Shown here: piece after piece, positions 15,840 to 24,856 of the stretch
Layout of the letters: every line of letters starts with the position of its first letter
Position numbering within the stretch: the stretch's first letter is position 1
Assembly: GCA_017472285.1 (NCBI GenBank)
Contig: JAFUQQ010000068.1
Coordinates: 1 to 48,237 of the forward strand
From: Clostridia bacterium
Lineage (GTDB): Bacteria; Bacillota; Clostridia; Oscillospirales; CAG-272
Direction: 5' to 3'
Length of the DNA stretch: 48,237 nt
The notes under the pieces: model-generated
Seen by the model: the letters and a program-made list of their open reading frames with translations, nothing else
Told to the model about the DNA's origin: nothing
Database searches by the model: none
Made by a program: the position numbers and the translations under genes

Positions 15840-16892
15840 TTGAAACAATCAAATCCCGAAAGAAAAAGACAGCGCCGTACCACGCTCCGACTTTTGTACC
15901 TGCTTCTTATTCTTGTGCCGCTTCTTTCCACGGCAACTTATACTTGGTTTTCTCTCAGCAGAGCACCGAAAGTCAATACGATGGCGCTTTACATCAATAC
16001 TCCTGTCGGTCTTGAGATCACATGGACACCCGAAGATGAAGAATCTTGGGGACAAAATCTGAATTATGCGGAATATGCAGACAGTGAAACCATTCTGAAA
16101 CCTGTTACGTATTCTGATAAGGAAAAAACATTTTATGCCGCAAATTTTGGCTTTGACGGTAGAATGTCTGATATTGCTTATGCTCTTACAGATGAGCAAA
16201 ATGCCAACCGCGATGACGGTCATGGCTATTATTTGAAAATGACTTGTTATGTCCGCACAGATGAAAACGTCAAAGTCAGTCTTTCCCGCGCATATGAAAA
16301 TTCGGGAACTTATCTGATTGGCACTCCTATCTGGAATTCGGAAGAAATCCTTCATAATGACGGCGGACAAGGCGCACAAAGCGCGGTTCGCGTCGGATTT
16401 AAGATCACGCATTATGATGTGGATGGGCAACAGGTTGATGAACCGAAATTTATTATTTATGAACCAAACTGCAATTATCATATCAACTATGAACAGGCAG
16501 GACAATATATTCCGACCGCAAGTATTGACGGGACGGAAAATCTGATCTCTGAAGATCAATTGATCCGTCAATCTTCAACGCTTTGGTTTGAAATGGATCC
16601 TGTACAAAACGGCGTTTTGGTATATCAATATGGGGAATTTCTTGACGATCAGCATCTTTTCGATCTCTACGAAGATTGTATGGCAAAGATTGAAATTTAT
16701 CTTTGGCTGGAAGGTCAAGATATCGATTGCACCAACGAAATCGGTAAAGAAGCACAGATTTTTGCGAATATTCAATTCTATTCCGAAAATAGACCCGATT
16801 CCGGTATGGAAAATATTGAAACGAATGGTAAGGGTGATCGTGGTGATGATGACGGTCATGACGATGATCGCTATGATGATGACTTTGATTGA
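15840..16892 (+). CDS. SipW-type exported protein, candidate minor fibre subunit
   Basis: A 350-residue protein. TTG at 15840 has AGAAAGGGA about 9 bases upstream; a longer frame from 15783 lacks a ribosome binding site. After a basic N-terminus (NPERKRQRR), a hydrophobic signal ends in STATYTWFSLSRAPKV, the same pattern as the main subunit. The mature domain is beta-rich and carries IEIYLWLEGQDIDCTNEIG, the motif also present at the end of the membrane protein at 12086. A very acidic Asp-rich tail (GDRGDDDGHDDDRYDDD) could bind calcium. It lies directly upstream of the first signal peptidase, 68 bases away, and is probably a substrate of it. Confidence 0.65.
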   Translation: MKQSNPERKRQRRTTLRLLYLLLILVPLLSTATYTWFSLSRAPKVNTMALYINTPVGLEITWTPEDEESWGQNLNYAEYADSETILKPVTYSDKEKTFYAANFGFDGRMSDIAYALTDEQNANRDDGHGYYLKMTCYVRTDENVKVSLSRAYENSGTYLIGTPIWNSEEILHNDGGQGAQSAVRVGFKITHYDVDGQQVDEPKFIIYEPNCNYHINYEQAGQYIPTASIDGTENLISEDQLIRQSSTLWFEMDPVQNGVLVYQYGEFLDDQHLFDLYEDCMAKIEIYLWLEGQDIDCTNEIGKEAQIFANIQFYSENRPDSGMENIETNGKGDRGDDDGHDDDRYDDDFD

Positions 16893-16960
16893 CGAAAGCT
16901 CCTCTGTTTCAGGATGGAACGGAGTTTTATATAGGAAAATTATTTTTAAGGAGACAAACT

Positions 16961-17794
16961 ATGAAGAAAAAACTTGCCCCCGAAACCGGTGTAGCCGAAA
17001 ATGAGGCGGTCGAGCAGGATGGCGAAAAGAAAGTCGATGTGAAAAAAATAATTAACATCGTCGTTAACGTCATTCTTGTGATTGCGATCATCCTTGCTGC
17101 CGTTTGCACTTACGTTTCATTCGTTTCCACCTCGGGAAGCGGTGTGCCCAGTATTCTGGGTATCCGCCCTTTCACCGTTCAATCAGACTCCATGTATCCT
17201 GCTTTGCAGCCCGGTGACCTTATCATCGATACTGCTGTCAAGGATCCTGCTACGCTGAAGATCGGTGATATCGTCACTTATTGGACGATCATTGATGGCG
17301 AACGTGTACTGAATACGCATAGAATTACAGGTATCTATGACGGTGGTACATATCGCATCTTTGAAACCAAAGGTGACAGAAACACCATTGCCGACCCTTT
17401 GACCGTTCATGAATCTGAAATCGTCGGTAAATTCAAATTCAGAATCCCCGGTGTCGGTAAGGTGCTTGACTACTTGCAGACCTCCACGGGCTTCCTGATT
17501 ATTATCGTTTTGCCTGTACTTTTGTTCTTTATTTTCCATCTCGTACAGTTCTTCCGCGTACTCTTTGAATACCAGAACGTAAAGATGCTGATCAAATATG
17601 AACAAGAAAGAGGCAGAACCGAAGATCTGATCGAATCCCAGATCAAAGATGAAAAAGAAAGAGAAGAACTCCGAAAGGCTGCGATGGAATCCGAACGCGC
17701 CGCAATGGAAGCGGAGATCCGTGAAAAACTCAAAGCGGAACTACTTGCAGATATGGTAAAAGAAAAGACGGATACTCCTCCTTCTGAGAAATAA
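16961..17794 (+). CDS. sipW: SipW-type (ER-type) signal peptidase I with cytosolic coiled-coil tail, copy 1
   Basis: A 277-residue membrane protease that should cleave signal peptides of the neighbouring fibre proteins. Residues 30-55 are a transmembrane helix. The catalytic Ser77 lies in VQSDSMYPALQPGD. His120 in LNTHRITGI replaces the Lys of standard SPase I, as in SipW/ER-type enzymes, and TKGDRN (137-141) is the third conserved block. A second hydrophobic segment (178-200) is followed by about 75 residues of charged helix (EREELRKAAMESERAAMEAE), a probable cytosolic coiled coil absent from the compact Bacillus SipW. ATG at 16961 has AAGGAG upstream; the frame extends further up but without a ribosome binding site. 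Confidence 0.9.
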   Translation: MKKKLAPETGVAENEAVEQDGEKKVDVKKIINIVVNVILVIAIILAAVCTYVSFVSTSGSGVPSILGIRPFTVQSDSMYPALQPGDLIIDTAVKDPATLKIGDIVTYWTIIDGERVLNTHRITGIYDGGTYRIFETKGDRNTIADPLTVHESEIVGKFKFRIPGVGKVLDYLQTSTGFLIIIVLPVLLFFIFHLVQFFRVLFEYQNVKMLIKYEQERGRTEDLIESQIKDEKEREELRKAAMESERAAMEAEIREKLKAELLADMVKEKTDTPPSEK

Positions 17795-17829
17795 CATCCG
17801 AAAACCAAAAGTAAAATGAGGAATTTGAT

Positions 17830-19419
17830 ATGGATAATTTTTTGCGTTATTTTATACAAGATATCGGACAGTTATTTTATGATTTTCTCGATATCTTCAG
17901 TGCGCTCTTTCGCTTCTTGTTCCGCCTTGTAGATTTCCCCGGCAGAATGGAGATCATCAAGGCAAATAACAGCGAATTTACAACGCTCGATTGGGTTCTT
18001 CTGCTGATTACAAATCTTGCTTTGGTTGCCATTATCATTATCGCTGTCATTTTCCTTCTTAAACTTTTAAGACGTATTTTCCGTTTCCGTATTCCCGTCA
18101 AAAAATATGACGAGATGAAGAAAAACGTGGAACATCTCCAGAAAGAGCTGATCCGCGCGAATTATGAGAAGGATAGACTTCTGGCGATGCATATGGAACC
18201 GCTCACAGGCAAAACGGCAGGTCCTCAATTTGAGCCTGAACCCGAACCTGATCCCGATCCGAATCAGGAAAACGCGCAGAATACCGAAGCTGATACGAAC
18301 CGCAATACGATGTCTTCGCCTTGTGTCAATCCGATGGAAAGCCGTTTCTTCCGTTTGACTTCGCTCGATAATTATTACAAGACACAATATCAACCACCTG
18401 TTTATGAGGATGATATCACACTTCCCGAATTTTGCGCACGTTTCCGTTTGTATGCGGGCGGTACGCTCCATCTGTATTACGATATCCGAATGATTCGTCA
18501 TTTTATTGCATCGTTCGGTGCAGCAAGAATCGTTATTTTGCAGGGTATTTCCGGTACAGGTAAAACGTCTTTGCCGTATGCATTTGGTAAATTCGTACAG
18601 AATGACTCCACGGTTGTTTCCGTTCAGCCTGCTTGGCGTGAAAGAACGGAGCTTTACGGTTATTTCAATGAATTTACAAAGAAATATACAGAAACAGACT
18701 TTTTGAGCGCGATTTACAGTGCGAATTTCTATCGCGATCCCCATTTGATTATTCTTGACGAAATGAATATCGCGCGTGTGGAATATTATTTCGCGGAAAT
18801 GCTTTCCATTCTGGAAATGCCCAGACAAGAGGAATGGAAGATCGACGTTGCTACGGCAACATGGGACAATGACCCTGTCGGAATCAATGCAGGTAAAATT
18901 CAGATCCCCAATAATACTTGGTTTGTCGGTACGATCAATAACGACGACTCGACATTCGCCGTTGCGGATAAAGTTTATGACCGTGCGATTCCGATTGACT
19001 TGGATTCCCGTGCGACCCCCTTTGACGAAGGTACTGCACCGCCGATTTCGATTTCGTCTGACCGCTTGATTGCACTTTTTGATGATGCGAAGAAAACGTA
19101 TTCGATTTCAGAAGAAAACCATAGTAAGCTGGAGCAGATGAATGATTATTTGATCGAACATTTTAAGCTGGCATTCGGTAACCGAATTATGAAACAACTG
19201 AATGATTATGTTCCCTGCTATATGGCTTGCGGCGGTACGGAGATCGAAGCGATCGACTTCATGGTTGCCAAAAAGGTTCTTCGTAAATTTGAATCTCTGA
19301 ACCTTGGTTTTATGAAAGATGAACTGACAAAGTTCAGCAATTATCTGGATAAGACCTTCGGTAAGGATGCGATGGCGATCTGTAAAGAATACATCGCATA
19401 TCTGAAAAAGATGAATTAA
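17830..19419 (+). CDS. Membrane-anchored McrB-like AAA+ ATPase
   Basis: A 529-residue protein. Amphipathic N-terminal helices (1-40) and a transmembrane helix (52-80) are followed by a short coiled coil (93-118), a Pro/Glu-rich linker (FEPEPEPDPDPNQE), then an AAA+ module. That module has Walker A GISGTGKTS (239-247), Walker B LIILDEMN (306-313), and sensor region WFVGTINNDDSTF (364-376) leading to VYDRAIPIDL. The order and the LDEMN and GTINNDD motifs are those of the McrB branch. Classical McrB is a soluble DNA-restriction GTPase; here the ATPase is tethered to the membrane between a signal peptidase and a McrC-like protein. I infer a motor or remodelling role in fibre export. Nucleotide preference cannot be read from the sequence. 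Confidence 0.8.
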   Translation: MDNFLRYFIQDIGQLFYDFLDIFSALFRFLFRLVDFPGRMEIIKANNSEFTTLDWVLLLITNLALVAIIIIAVIFLLKLLRRIFRFRIPVKKYDEMKKNVEHLQKELIRANYEKDRLLAMHMEPLTGKTAGPQFEPEPEPDPDPNQENAQNTEADTNRNTMSSPCVNPMESRFFRLTSLDNYYKTQYQPPVYEDDITLPEFCARFRLYAGGTLHLYYDIRMIRHFIASFGAARIVILQGISGTGKTSLPYAFGKFVQNDSTVVSVQPAWRERTELYGYFNEFTKKYTETDFLSAIYSANFYRDPHLIILDEMNIARVEYYFAEMLSILEMPRQEEWKIDVATATWDNDPVGINAGKIQIPNNTWFVGTINNDDSTFAVADKVYDRAIPIDLDSRATPFDEGTAPPISISSDRLIALFDDAKKTYSISEENHSKLEQMNDYLIEHFKLAFGNRIMKQLNDYVPCYMACGGTEIEAIDFMVAKKVLRKFESLNLGFMKDELTKFSNYLDKTFGKDAMAICKEYIAYLKKMN

Positions 19420-19439
19420 CGGGCTTTGCCCATCGAAAA

Positions 19440-19468
19440 CTCCGCTTTTTCTGTACGAAAAAGCGGAG
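19440..19468 (+). other. Perfect intergenic hairpin between the ATPase and its partner
   Basis: CTCCGCTTTTT (19440-19450) pairs with AAAAAGCGGAG (19458-19468) around a 7-base loop. No T-run follows on this strand, so it is more likely an mRNA processing or stability element than a terminator. It lies in a 126-base gap without a gene. Confidence 0.5.
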
Positions 19469-19545
19469 GAAACGAATAAAAACAAGCAAAAATACCTGAA
19501 AATCATAAAAGAACAAACGTCGATTGATTCGGAAAGGAGCCCAAC

Positions 19546-21426
19546 ATGGCTGAATCAAAAAAAATACCGTCTACCAATACGGAAAAGAAGAGTGAAAAAC
19601 CTTCGTTGATTGATGATGTCTATATGAAATATACCAAGGGTGTCCTCCGTGCTTTGAGCGATACTGCATTTTATGAATATTTCATGGATGCGATTGCTTC
19701 CGCAGAAAATGAGATCCAGTTTTCCAACAGACGCATGGAAAAATTGATCGATGAATCATGGATAGAAGCAATCGAAGAAGCACTTCCCGGTCTTCAGAAT
19801 ATCATCAGCAATCCGAGAAATGTCATTCAGGAAGAAGAACTGATCGTTAATGTCGGTCTTGCAAGAAAAAGCGATTCCGCAACGGTTCGCCATCTGGCGC
19901 AGCACGGCTCCAAGATGATCGATGATTTCGATGAACCCCATGGGGAAGTCAATCCCAATAAACTGATGCAAAAGCTCCGCGATGACTCGACAGTTATTTA
20001 TGAAAACCGTCTGACAATCACGGTTTTGGAAAACGCATATCATTTCGTTAAGATCCGTTATGAAGCGCTGATGAACACTATGAGCGATGAATACGGCGCG
20101 AAGCTTAAGCTAACTTCCAATGTGACCAGCGCAACGGAACTCTTGCATACCGATCTGTTTGTGCATATCAAGCAACGCGATGATATTCTTGCAACAGATG
20201 ATAAACACAGAGCTGCCTTTGATAGAATTGCCCGTCTGAACCGTGTATTGTCAAGCTTTATGACCACGCCTTTCGCGCAGAGTCTGATTAAGGCGAGCCG
20301 TGTCAAAGGTTCGATCGTCAAAACGAATGTACTGAAAAAGAATCCCAATTATAAAGCGATCGTAAAACTTTATGAATTTTTACATCATTATCAGGACGTT
20401 GGTTATGCGATCAAGATCACCGAACAAAGTCCTGTGATCAATGAAGATTTTCAGAGAGATATTTTTCACAGCGTACTTTTCAATTATATTATCCTGAAAA
20501 ATTATCTGGAAGATGAGAGCGATCGTGTGTTGCCGACTCCTGCAATGGATAAAAAACGAACGCTCAAACCAAAATTCATTAAGAAGATCATTGAAGAAAT
20601 GACGGAAGATTATGATCTTCCTGATCTCGAGATTCGTAAAGTCCTGATCGAAGAGTTGACAAAAGAACAACTTATGGCGGAAGAAGAAGAACAACGCCGT
20701 AAACTTGTTGAAGAACAGGAACAACGTAAAAAAGAAGAAGAAGAACGCATCCGCCGCGAACAAGAAGCGGAAGAAGAACGGTTGCGTATCGAAAAGGAAA
20801 AAGAAGAAGAACGTATCCGTAAGGAACAGGAAGAAGAACAGCGCCGTCTGGAAGTGGAACGTCTGGAACGTGACATTGAAGACCGCAGACGCGGCAAATT
20901 CTTTAAAGATGAGATGGCTTACTTCTTCGATAATCTGGAAAAACGTCTTGCGCTTCGTGAAAAAGATGCAGAAGCACGCCGTATTGCCGCACAAAACAAA
21001 GAATTTGAAGACGCGGCAAAGCTCCTTGAAGAACAGGAAAGACGCAAGAGAGAAGAAGCTGAACGCGTACAACACCGTCAGGAAGAAATCAGAGAACGTA
21101 TCAAGCATGAACGTATGATGGCGGAAGAAAGGGCTGCGCAGGAAGCACTTTTGCGAAAAGCGGCGGAAGCTGCCAGACTTGAAGAAGAACGTCTGGCAAA
21201 AGAAAAAGCGCAAAAAGAAAAAGATGAGGCGGCAATCGCGCCTTACGCAAACGAAATGAATCATTTCAAACAGATTCTTGAAAATCAAATAGCAGAACGC
21301 AGAAATGCAAGACAAGCGCAGGCACACGTTGAAGAATTGCGCGTGCAGGAAGCGCAGAATCTTGCCGGTGAGAAGGAAAAATGGCTCCTCTCATGGCAAA
21401 ATTATATGAGCGGAGGTAACGGATGA
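19546..21426 (+). CDS. DUF2357-like (McrC-like) protein with long coiled coil and no evident nuclease
   Basis: A 626-residue soluble protein; ATG at 19546 behind AAAGGAG. The N-terminal 330 residues resemble the DUF2357 region that accompanies McrB-like ATPases: ALPGLQNIISNPRNVIQEE, then ATVRHLAQHG, then STVIYENRLTITVLENAYHF with the YENR motif. From about residue 365 the chain becomes a long Glu/Arg/Lys coiled coil to about 570, ending in KEKWLLSWQNYMSGGNG. No PD-(D/E)xK nuclease motif is visible where McrC carries one. It follows the AAA+ gene and overlaps the beta-helix gene at ATGA. It may serve as adaptor between the ATPase and the cytosolic tails of the peptidases. The DUF2357 assignment is from motif memory. 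Confidence 0.65.
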   Translation: MAESKKIPSTNTEKKSEKPSLIDDVYMKYTKGVLRALSDTAFYEYFMDAIASAENEIQFSNRRMEKLIDESWIEAIEEALPGLQNIISNPRNVIQEEELIVNVGLARKSDSATVRHLAQHGSKMIDDFDEPHGEVNPNKLMQKLRDDSTVIYENRLTITVLENAYHFVKIRYEALMNTMSDEYGAKLKLTSNVTSATELLHTDLFVHIKQRDDILATDDKHRAAFDRIARLNRVLSSFMTTPFAQSLIKASRVKGSIVKTNVLKKNPNYKAIVKLYEFLHHYQDVGYAIKITEQSPVINEDFQRDIFHSVLFNYIILKNYLEDESDRVLPTPAMDKKRTLKPKFIKKIIEEMTEDYDLPDLEIRKVLIEELTKEQLMAEEEEQRRKLVEEQEQRKKEEEERIRREQEAEEERLRIEKEKEEERIRKEQEEEQRRLEVERLERDIEDRRRGKFFKDEMAYFFDNLEKRLALREKDAEARRIAAQNKEFEDAAKLLEEQERRKREEAERVQHRQEEIRERIKHERMMAEERAAQEALLRKAAEAARLEEERLAKEKAQKEKDEAAIAPYANEMNHFKQILENQIAERRNARQAQAHVEELRVQEAQNLAGEKEKWLLSWQNYMSGGNG

Positions 21427-24098
21427 AACATTCATTCTTACGATTGATTTCATCCTTCTACATTTTATTGATTTCCGCATTGATGATCGTCATTTCCGCA
21501 TATGCCTGGATGGTCATTTCCGATTCCCCTGCCGCAGGTGGAATCGGATTTGGTATAGCAGGGTTGGAGCAATGGGGTATACCTGAGATTGAATATGCAG
21601 AGCCCGATACGGTGAATGAGACAGATTTTTTGTTGAGTGATGATAACTATATTGTAAAAACTTACAAGAGTATTGTCCGAGAGAACGATGCCTATTTGAT
21701 CGATACGGCAGAAAAATTTGTCGTTATGATGCATCTGATCAATCGAAACGGTTTTCTTGAAACAACAGAGATCGTGGCTCTTGATGAAACCGCAGAAACT
21801 TCTTCGTCGATAGAATCGATATCGACAGAAACGACGGCAACGGAAACGACTGAAAGCGAAATTCCGACAACTCCTGAGATTCCTGTTGAATCGGATACTG
21901 TGAAAACGATTCTTGATGCTTTGAATCAAACAACGGTCAGAATGCTTTTGCAGGTGAATATTTCTTTGGAAGATACAGCGGTATGGAAGGCTGAGTTCTG
22001 GGAAACGGTCAATTTATTGGGCACAACGGAAGATCGCTGGTTAAAGATTGTGATCGATGCAGATACAGAAATGCTTTCCGCAGATTCAGTTTATTTGCTG
22101 AATCTTACCAATGCACTGTTTGAAACAGCGCAAGGCAGATATGCTTCCATTGAGATCAATAACGTAACGATTCTCGATTCGCATATTCAAGGTGTGGACG
22201 ATATGGGCAATGCTGCGTTTATCGGCAATGTACGCAGTCTGGAAACGGTTACCTTGAGAAATTGCAATCTGATCAATAGCAGTATTACCGCACATTTCCG
22301 TAACAATACTAAGAATGAGATCGATTATGCCCGTTCAGGTGCATTGATCGGTCTGGTATCGGGATACGGTTATACATCCAAAGTTGTAGGCGACGGTCCG
22401 ACAGAGGTTTTCATCGAAAATTGTACTGTTGAGCATTGTACGATCAAAGGTTCTTCCGTCGGCGGTATCAACGGACATTCGGGCACATCTTCAGCAACAG
22501 ATATGACCATCAGGGATTGCTATGTTCTCAATACGAGTATCCTTTCCGACGATGCGGGAGAATGGCGTGTGGGAGAATTTGTTGGCACGGTTAATCAAGG
22601 CGATGTGATTATCATCAATGCCATTTCGGATAGCAATACGCTTTATCAAGAAGGCAAGACAAAGCCATCGGGACAAAGCGCATTGTATGGTCGTGTGAAA
22701 CCGTCCAAAGGCAACGGCAAACTTGCGGTTGTTGATTTAGCTCAAGCAACGGTTGATGTATATGCGGGCTTTATTCAGGAAACTGCTTATCTGTTTGAAT
22801 ACGACGAAGGTCTATTTACCGAGTATCAGACATGGAATGTGCATGGAGCCGTTACACTTTCTGATGAGTTCCGATTCCAAGGAACACATATAAATGTAGT
22901 AGGATATGATAATGCAACGATTACTTTGAATAGTGTTGCAACCGGTTATGTTTGGCCGGGATATGAAAATTGCTCCTCCGGTTTTAACTTTGGAGAATAT
23001 ATGGATTATACCAATCATGTGAAATCCGATTCGTCAATGTCGTTTTCCAATATTACATTCCTGAATCAAAAAACATTACAGGATTGTGATACGGGAGCAA
23101 ATCGAAGCACTTCGTATATGTATGCCTATACGGATAACGTAAGTTATACGGATTGTATATTTGAGGGCGGTGTTGTCGCATACGGCAATGCGGAATTTAG
23201 GGGTTGTACATTTACAGAAACCGATTCCAATCGCTATTGCGTATTTCTTGATAATGAATACGGAAGACACGAAGCGGATGATTATTCTGTTATTGACTGT
23301 ACTTTTTATTCACAACTGCAGACCGATGGCAGTCTGGCATACGGTTGTTTGAAAGTTGCGGATGACGAGAGTATGGGCGCAACTTTATCTTTAACCAATT
23401 CAAAATTCTATAATGATACTGCTAAATCGGCTGTCTATATTAATGGTACTACAGAAGTCACCACGGACGGAAATAATAAGTTCGCAAGTGCTAATGGCGG
23501 TATTTTGGCAAAAACAAACACCTGTAAATTAAACGGTGTTGCGTGTTTGACTGTAGATACATATAAAAATGCTGATGAAAATACAAAGGCAGAGTATGAC
23601 AAAACTGAGTTTGGTAATAATTTTGCTTCCCAACAATCTGTACTGACAGAGGATGAAAACGGTGAAACGACATCGAGTGGTGAAACCACATCAAGCGGTG
23701 AAACGACATCGAGCGATGAAACTACGACTACAACGTCGAGCGATGAAACTACGGCGGCAACCACGTCAAGCGTTGAAAGCACATCAAACGGCGAAACTAC
23801 ATCAAGTGGTGGAAATACAACTGCAACAGCGGAAGAAACAACTACCACAACAACTCCGGAAACCACAACAACTCCGGAAACTACAACAACTCCGGAAACT
23901 ACAACAACTCCGGAAACCACAACAACTCCGGAAACCACAACAACTCCGGAAACCACAACAACTCCGGAAACCACAACAACTTCGGAAACCACAACAACTT
24001 CGGAAACCACGACAATTCCGGAAACTACAACTCTTTCGGAAACGGATTCACAGGATATTTCTTCTGAATCTTCTTCCGAAGATGAAATTCTGACGTAA
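21423..24098 (+). CDS. SipW-type exported beta-helix surface protein with Thr-rich stalk
   Basis: An 891-residue exported protein. ATG at 21423 overlaps the previous stop and has GGAGGTAAC upstream. The signal (residues 5-30) ends ISAYAWMVISDSPAA, the SipW-type pattern. A Thr/Ser/Glu-rich linker lies at about 120-155. Residues about 215-720 contain repeated short rungs typical of a right-handed beta-helix (VTLRNCNLINSSI, TEVFIENCTVEHCTI, MTIRDCYVLNTSI). The C-terminus is a stalk of Ser/Thr-Glu repeats passing into about 11 units of TTTTPE-like hexapeptide. There is no sortase LPxTG motif and no transmembrane helix at the end, so attachment to the fibre or matrix is inferred. It is probably an adhesin or decoration protein cleaved by the adjacent second peptidase. 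Confidence 0.7.
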   Translation: MKHSFLRLISSFYILLISALMIVISAYAWMVISDSPAAGGIGFGIAGLEQWGIPEIEYAEPDTVNETDFLLSDDNYIVKTYKSIVRENDAYLIDTAEKFVVMMHLINRNGFLETTEIVALDETAETSSSIESISTETTATETTESEIPTTPEIPVESDTVKTILDALNQTTVRMLLQVNISLEDTAVWKAEFWETVNLLGTTEDRWLKIVIDADTEMLSADSVYLLNLTNALFETAQGRYASIEINNVTILDSHIQGVDDMGNAAFIGNVRSLETVTLRNCNLINSSITAHFRNNTKNEIDYARSGALIGLVSGYGYTSKVVGDGPTEVFIENCTVEHCTIKGSSVGGINGHSGTSSATDMTIRDCYVLNTSILSDDAGEWRVGEFVGTVNQGDVIIINAISDSNTLYQEGKTKPSGQSALYGRVKPSKGNGKLAVVDLAQATVDVYAGFIQETAYLFEYDEGLFTEYQTWNVHGAVTLSDEFRFQGTHINVVGYDNATITLNSVATGYVWPGYENCSSGFNFGEYMDYTNHVKSDSSMSFSNITFLNQKTLQDCDTGANRSTSYMYAYTDNVSYTDCIFEGGVVAYGNAEFRGCTFTETDSNRYCVFLDNEYGRHEADDYSVIDCTFYSQLQTDGSLAYGCLKVADDESMGATLSLTNSKFYNDTAKSAVYINGTTEVTTDGNNKFASANGGILAKTNTCKLNGVACLTVDTYKNADENTKAEYDKTEFGNNFASQQSVLTEDENGETTSSGETTSSGETTSSDETTTTTSSDETTAATTSSVESTSNGETTSSGGNTTATAEETTTTTTPETTTTPETTTTPETTTTPETTTTPETTTTPETTTTPETTTTSETTTTSETTTIPETTTLSETDSQDISSESSSEDEILT
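23841..24040 (+). repeat. 18-bp in-frame tandem repeat coding a Thr-Pro-Glu stalk
   Basis: About 11 units of 18 bp (core ACAACAACTCCGGAAACC) encode TTTTPE-type hexapeptides. The central units are nearly identical at DNA level; the last four vary (TTTTSE, TTTIPE, TTTLSE). Such near-identical in-frame repeats are prone to gain and loss of units without frameshift. Confidence 0.9.
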
Positions 24099-24121
24099 CA
24101 TATCCAGAACGGAGGACAATT

Positions 24122-24856
24122 ATGAATACGGGCGATGAGATCAGTCCTCAGAAAAATCAAAAAAAGCTATCAGAAAAGATCATGTCTGTTTCAACTTCAT
24201 TGTTATTGGCATTTGCTGTGCTTTTTTGCTTTGTTGTTGTTTATCAGATACAGACAAGACGTTTCGTTTCCATTTTCGGTTGCAGCGTTTTTCGCGTTGT
24301 GAGTGACAGTATGGAACCGGCAATTCCTGTCGGTGCTTTGATTATTTCTAAAGAAACAGATATTGAAAAGATCGAAGTCGGTGATATTATTTGTTTCCGT
24401 TCCATGGAATCTTATATGAATAATCAGATCGTAACACACCGTGTCGTCGGTATTACGGAAAAAAACGGCGAGATTGCGTTACGAACACGAGGAGATTCCA
24501 ATAATAGTGAAGATGGTTTTTATGTAATACGAAGTAATCTGATCGGTAAAGTGATCTTTCATACGAAAGAAAACAGTTTTATTACCAATGCTTATTCCGT
24601 TTTAACCAGCGGTGTCGGCTTTTTCACTTTGATTGTGATCCCGGTCGTGATCATTACGGTATATATTTTACATGAAAATATCAAAAAAATAAAAATTGAA
24701 ATGCAACAAATCAAAAAAGAATTGGAAAAAGAAAAGACTGCTTTGACAGTCAACTCACCTCCCGATTCTTTATGTGACCTACAAGATGCTGACAACATTC
24801 ACCGCTCCGAAGGTGAGATTACAGATGAGTATCAGGAAAGGAATGTTTCAAAATGA
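24122..24856 (+). CDS. sipW: SipW-type (ER-type) signal peptidase I, copy 2
   Basis: A 244-residue membrane protease, the second of its kind in the locus. GGAGGACAATT precedes ATG at 24122. Residues 22-42 are a transmembrane helix; catalytic Ser63 is in VVSDSMEPAIPVGA; His106 is in QIVTHRVVGI; RTRGDSNN (121-128) is the conserved third block. A second hydrophobic helix (165-183) is followed by a charged helical tail (IKKIKIEMQQIKKELEKEKT). It differs widely from the first copy outside the motifs, so the two were not duplicated recently and may have separate substrates. It lies between the beta-helix gene and the 1661-residue gene, whose start overlaps its stop at ATGA. Confidence 0.9.
   Translation: MNTGDEISPQKNQKKLSEKIMSVSTSLLLAFAVLFCFVVVYQIQTRRFVSIFGCSVFRVVSDSMEPAIPVGALIISKETDIEKIEVGDIICFRSMESYMNNQIVTHRVVGITEKNGEIALRTRGDSNNSEDGFYVIRSNLIGKVIFHTKENSFITNAYSVLTSGVGFFTLIVIPVVIITVYILHENIKKIKIEMQQIKKELEKEKTALTVNSPPDSLCDLQDADNIHRSEGEITDEYQERNVSK

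Noticed and set aside
20380..21327. A 315-codon Phe-rich minus-strand frame opposite the coiled coil
   Set aside because: GAA/AAG-rich coiled-coil coding always gives TTC/CTT (Phe/Leu) in antisense; there is no start signal.
17830..21426. Reading the ATPase pair as an anti-phage McrBC restriction system
   Set aside because: The ATPase is membrane-anchored, the partner shows no nuclease motif, and both sit within a surface-protein operon with no methylase or other defence gene.
23841..24040. The 18-bp repeats as a CRISPR array
   Set aside because: Units are contiguous with no spacers and stay in frame, coding Thr-Pro-Glu hexapeptides.
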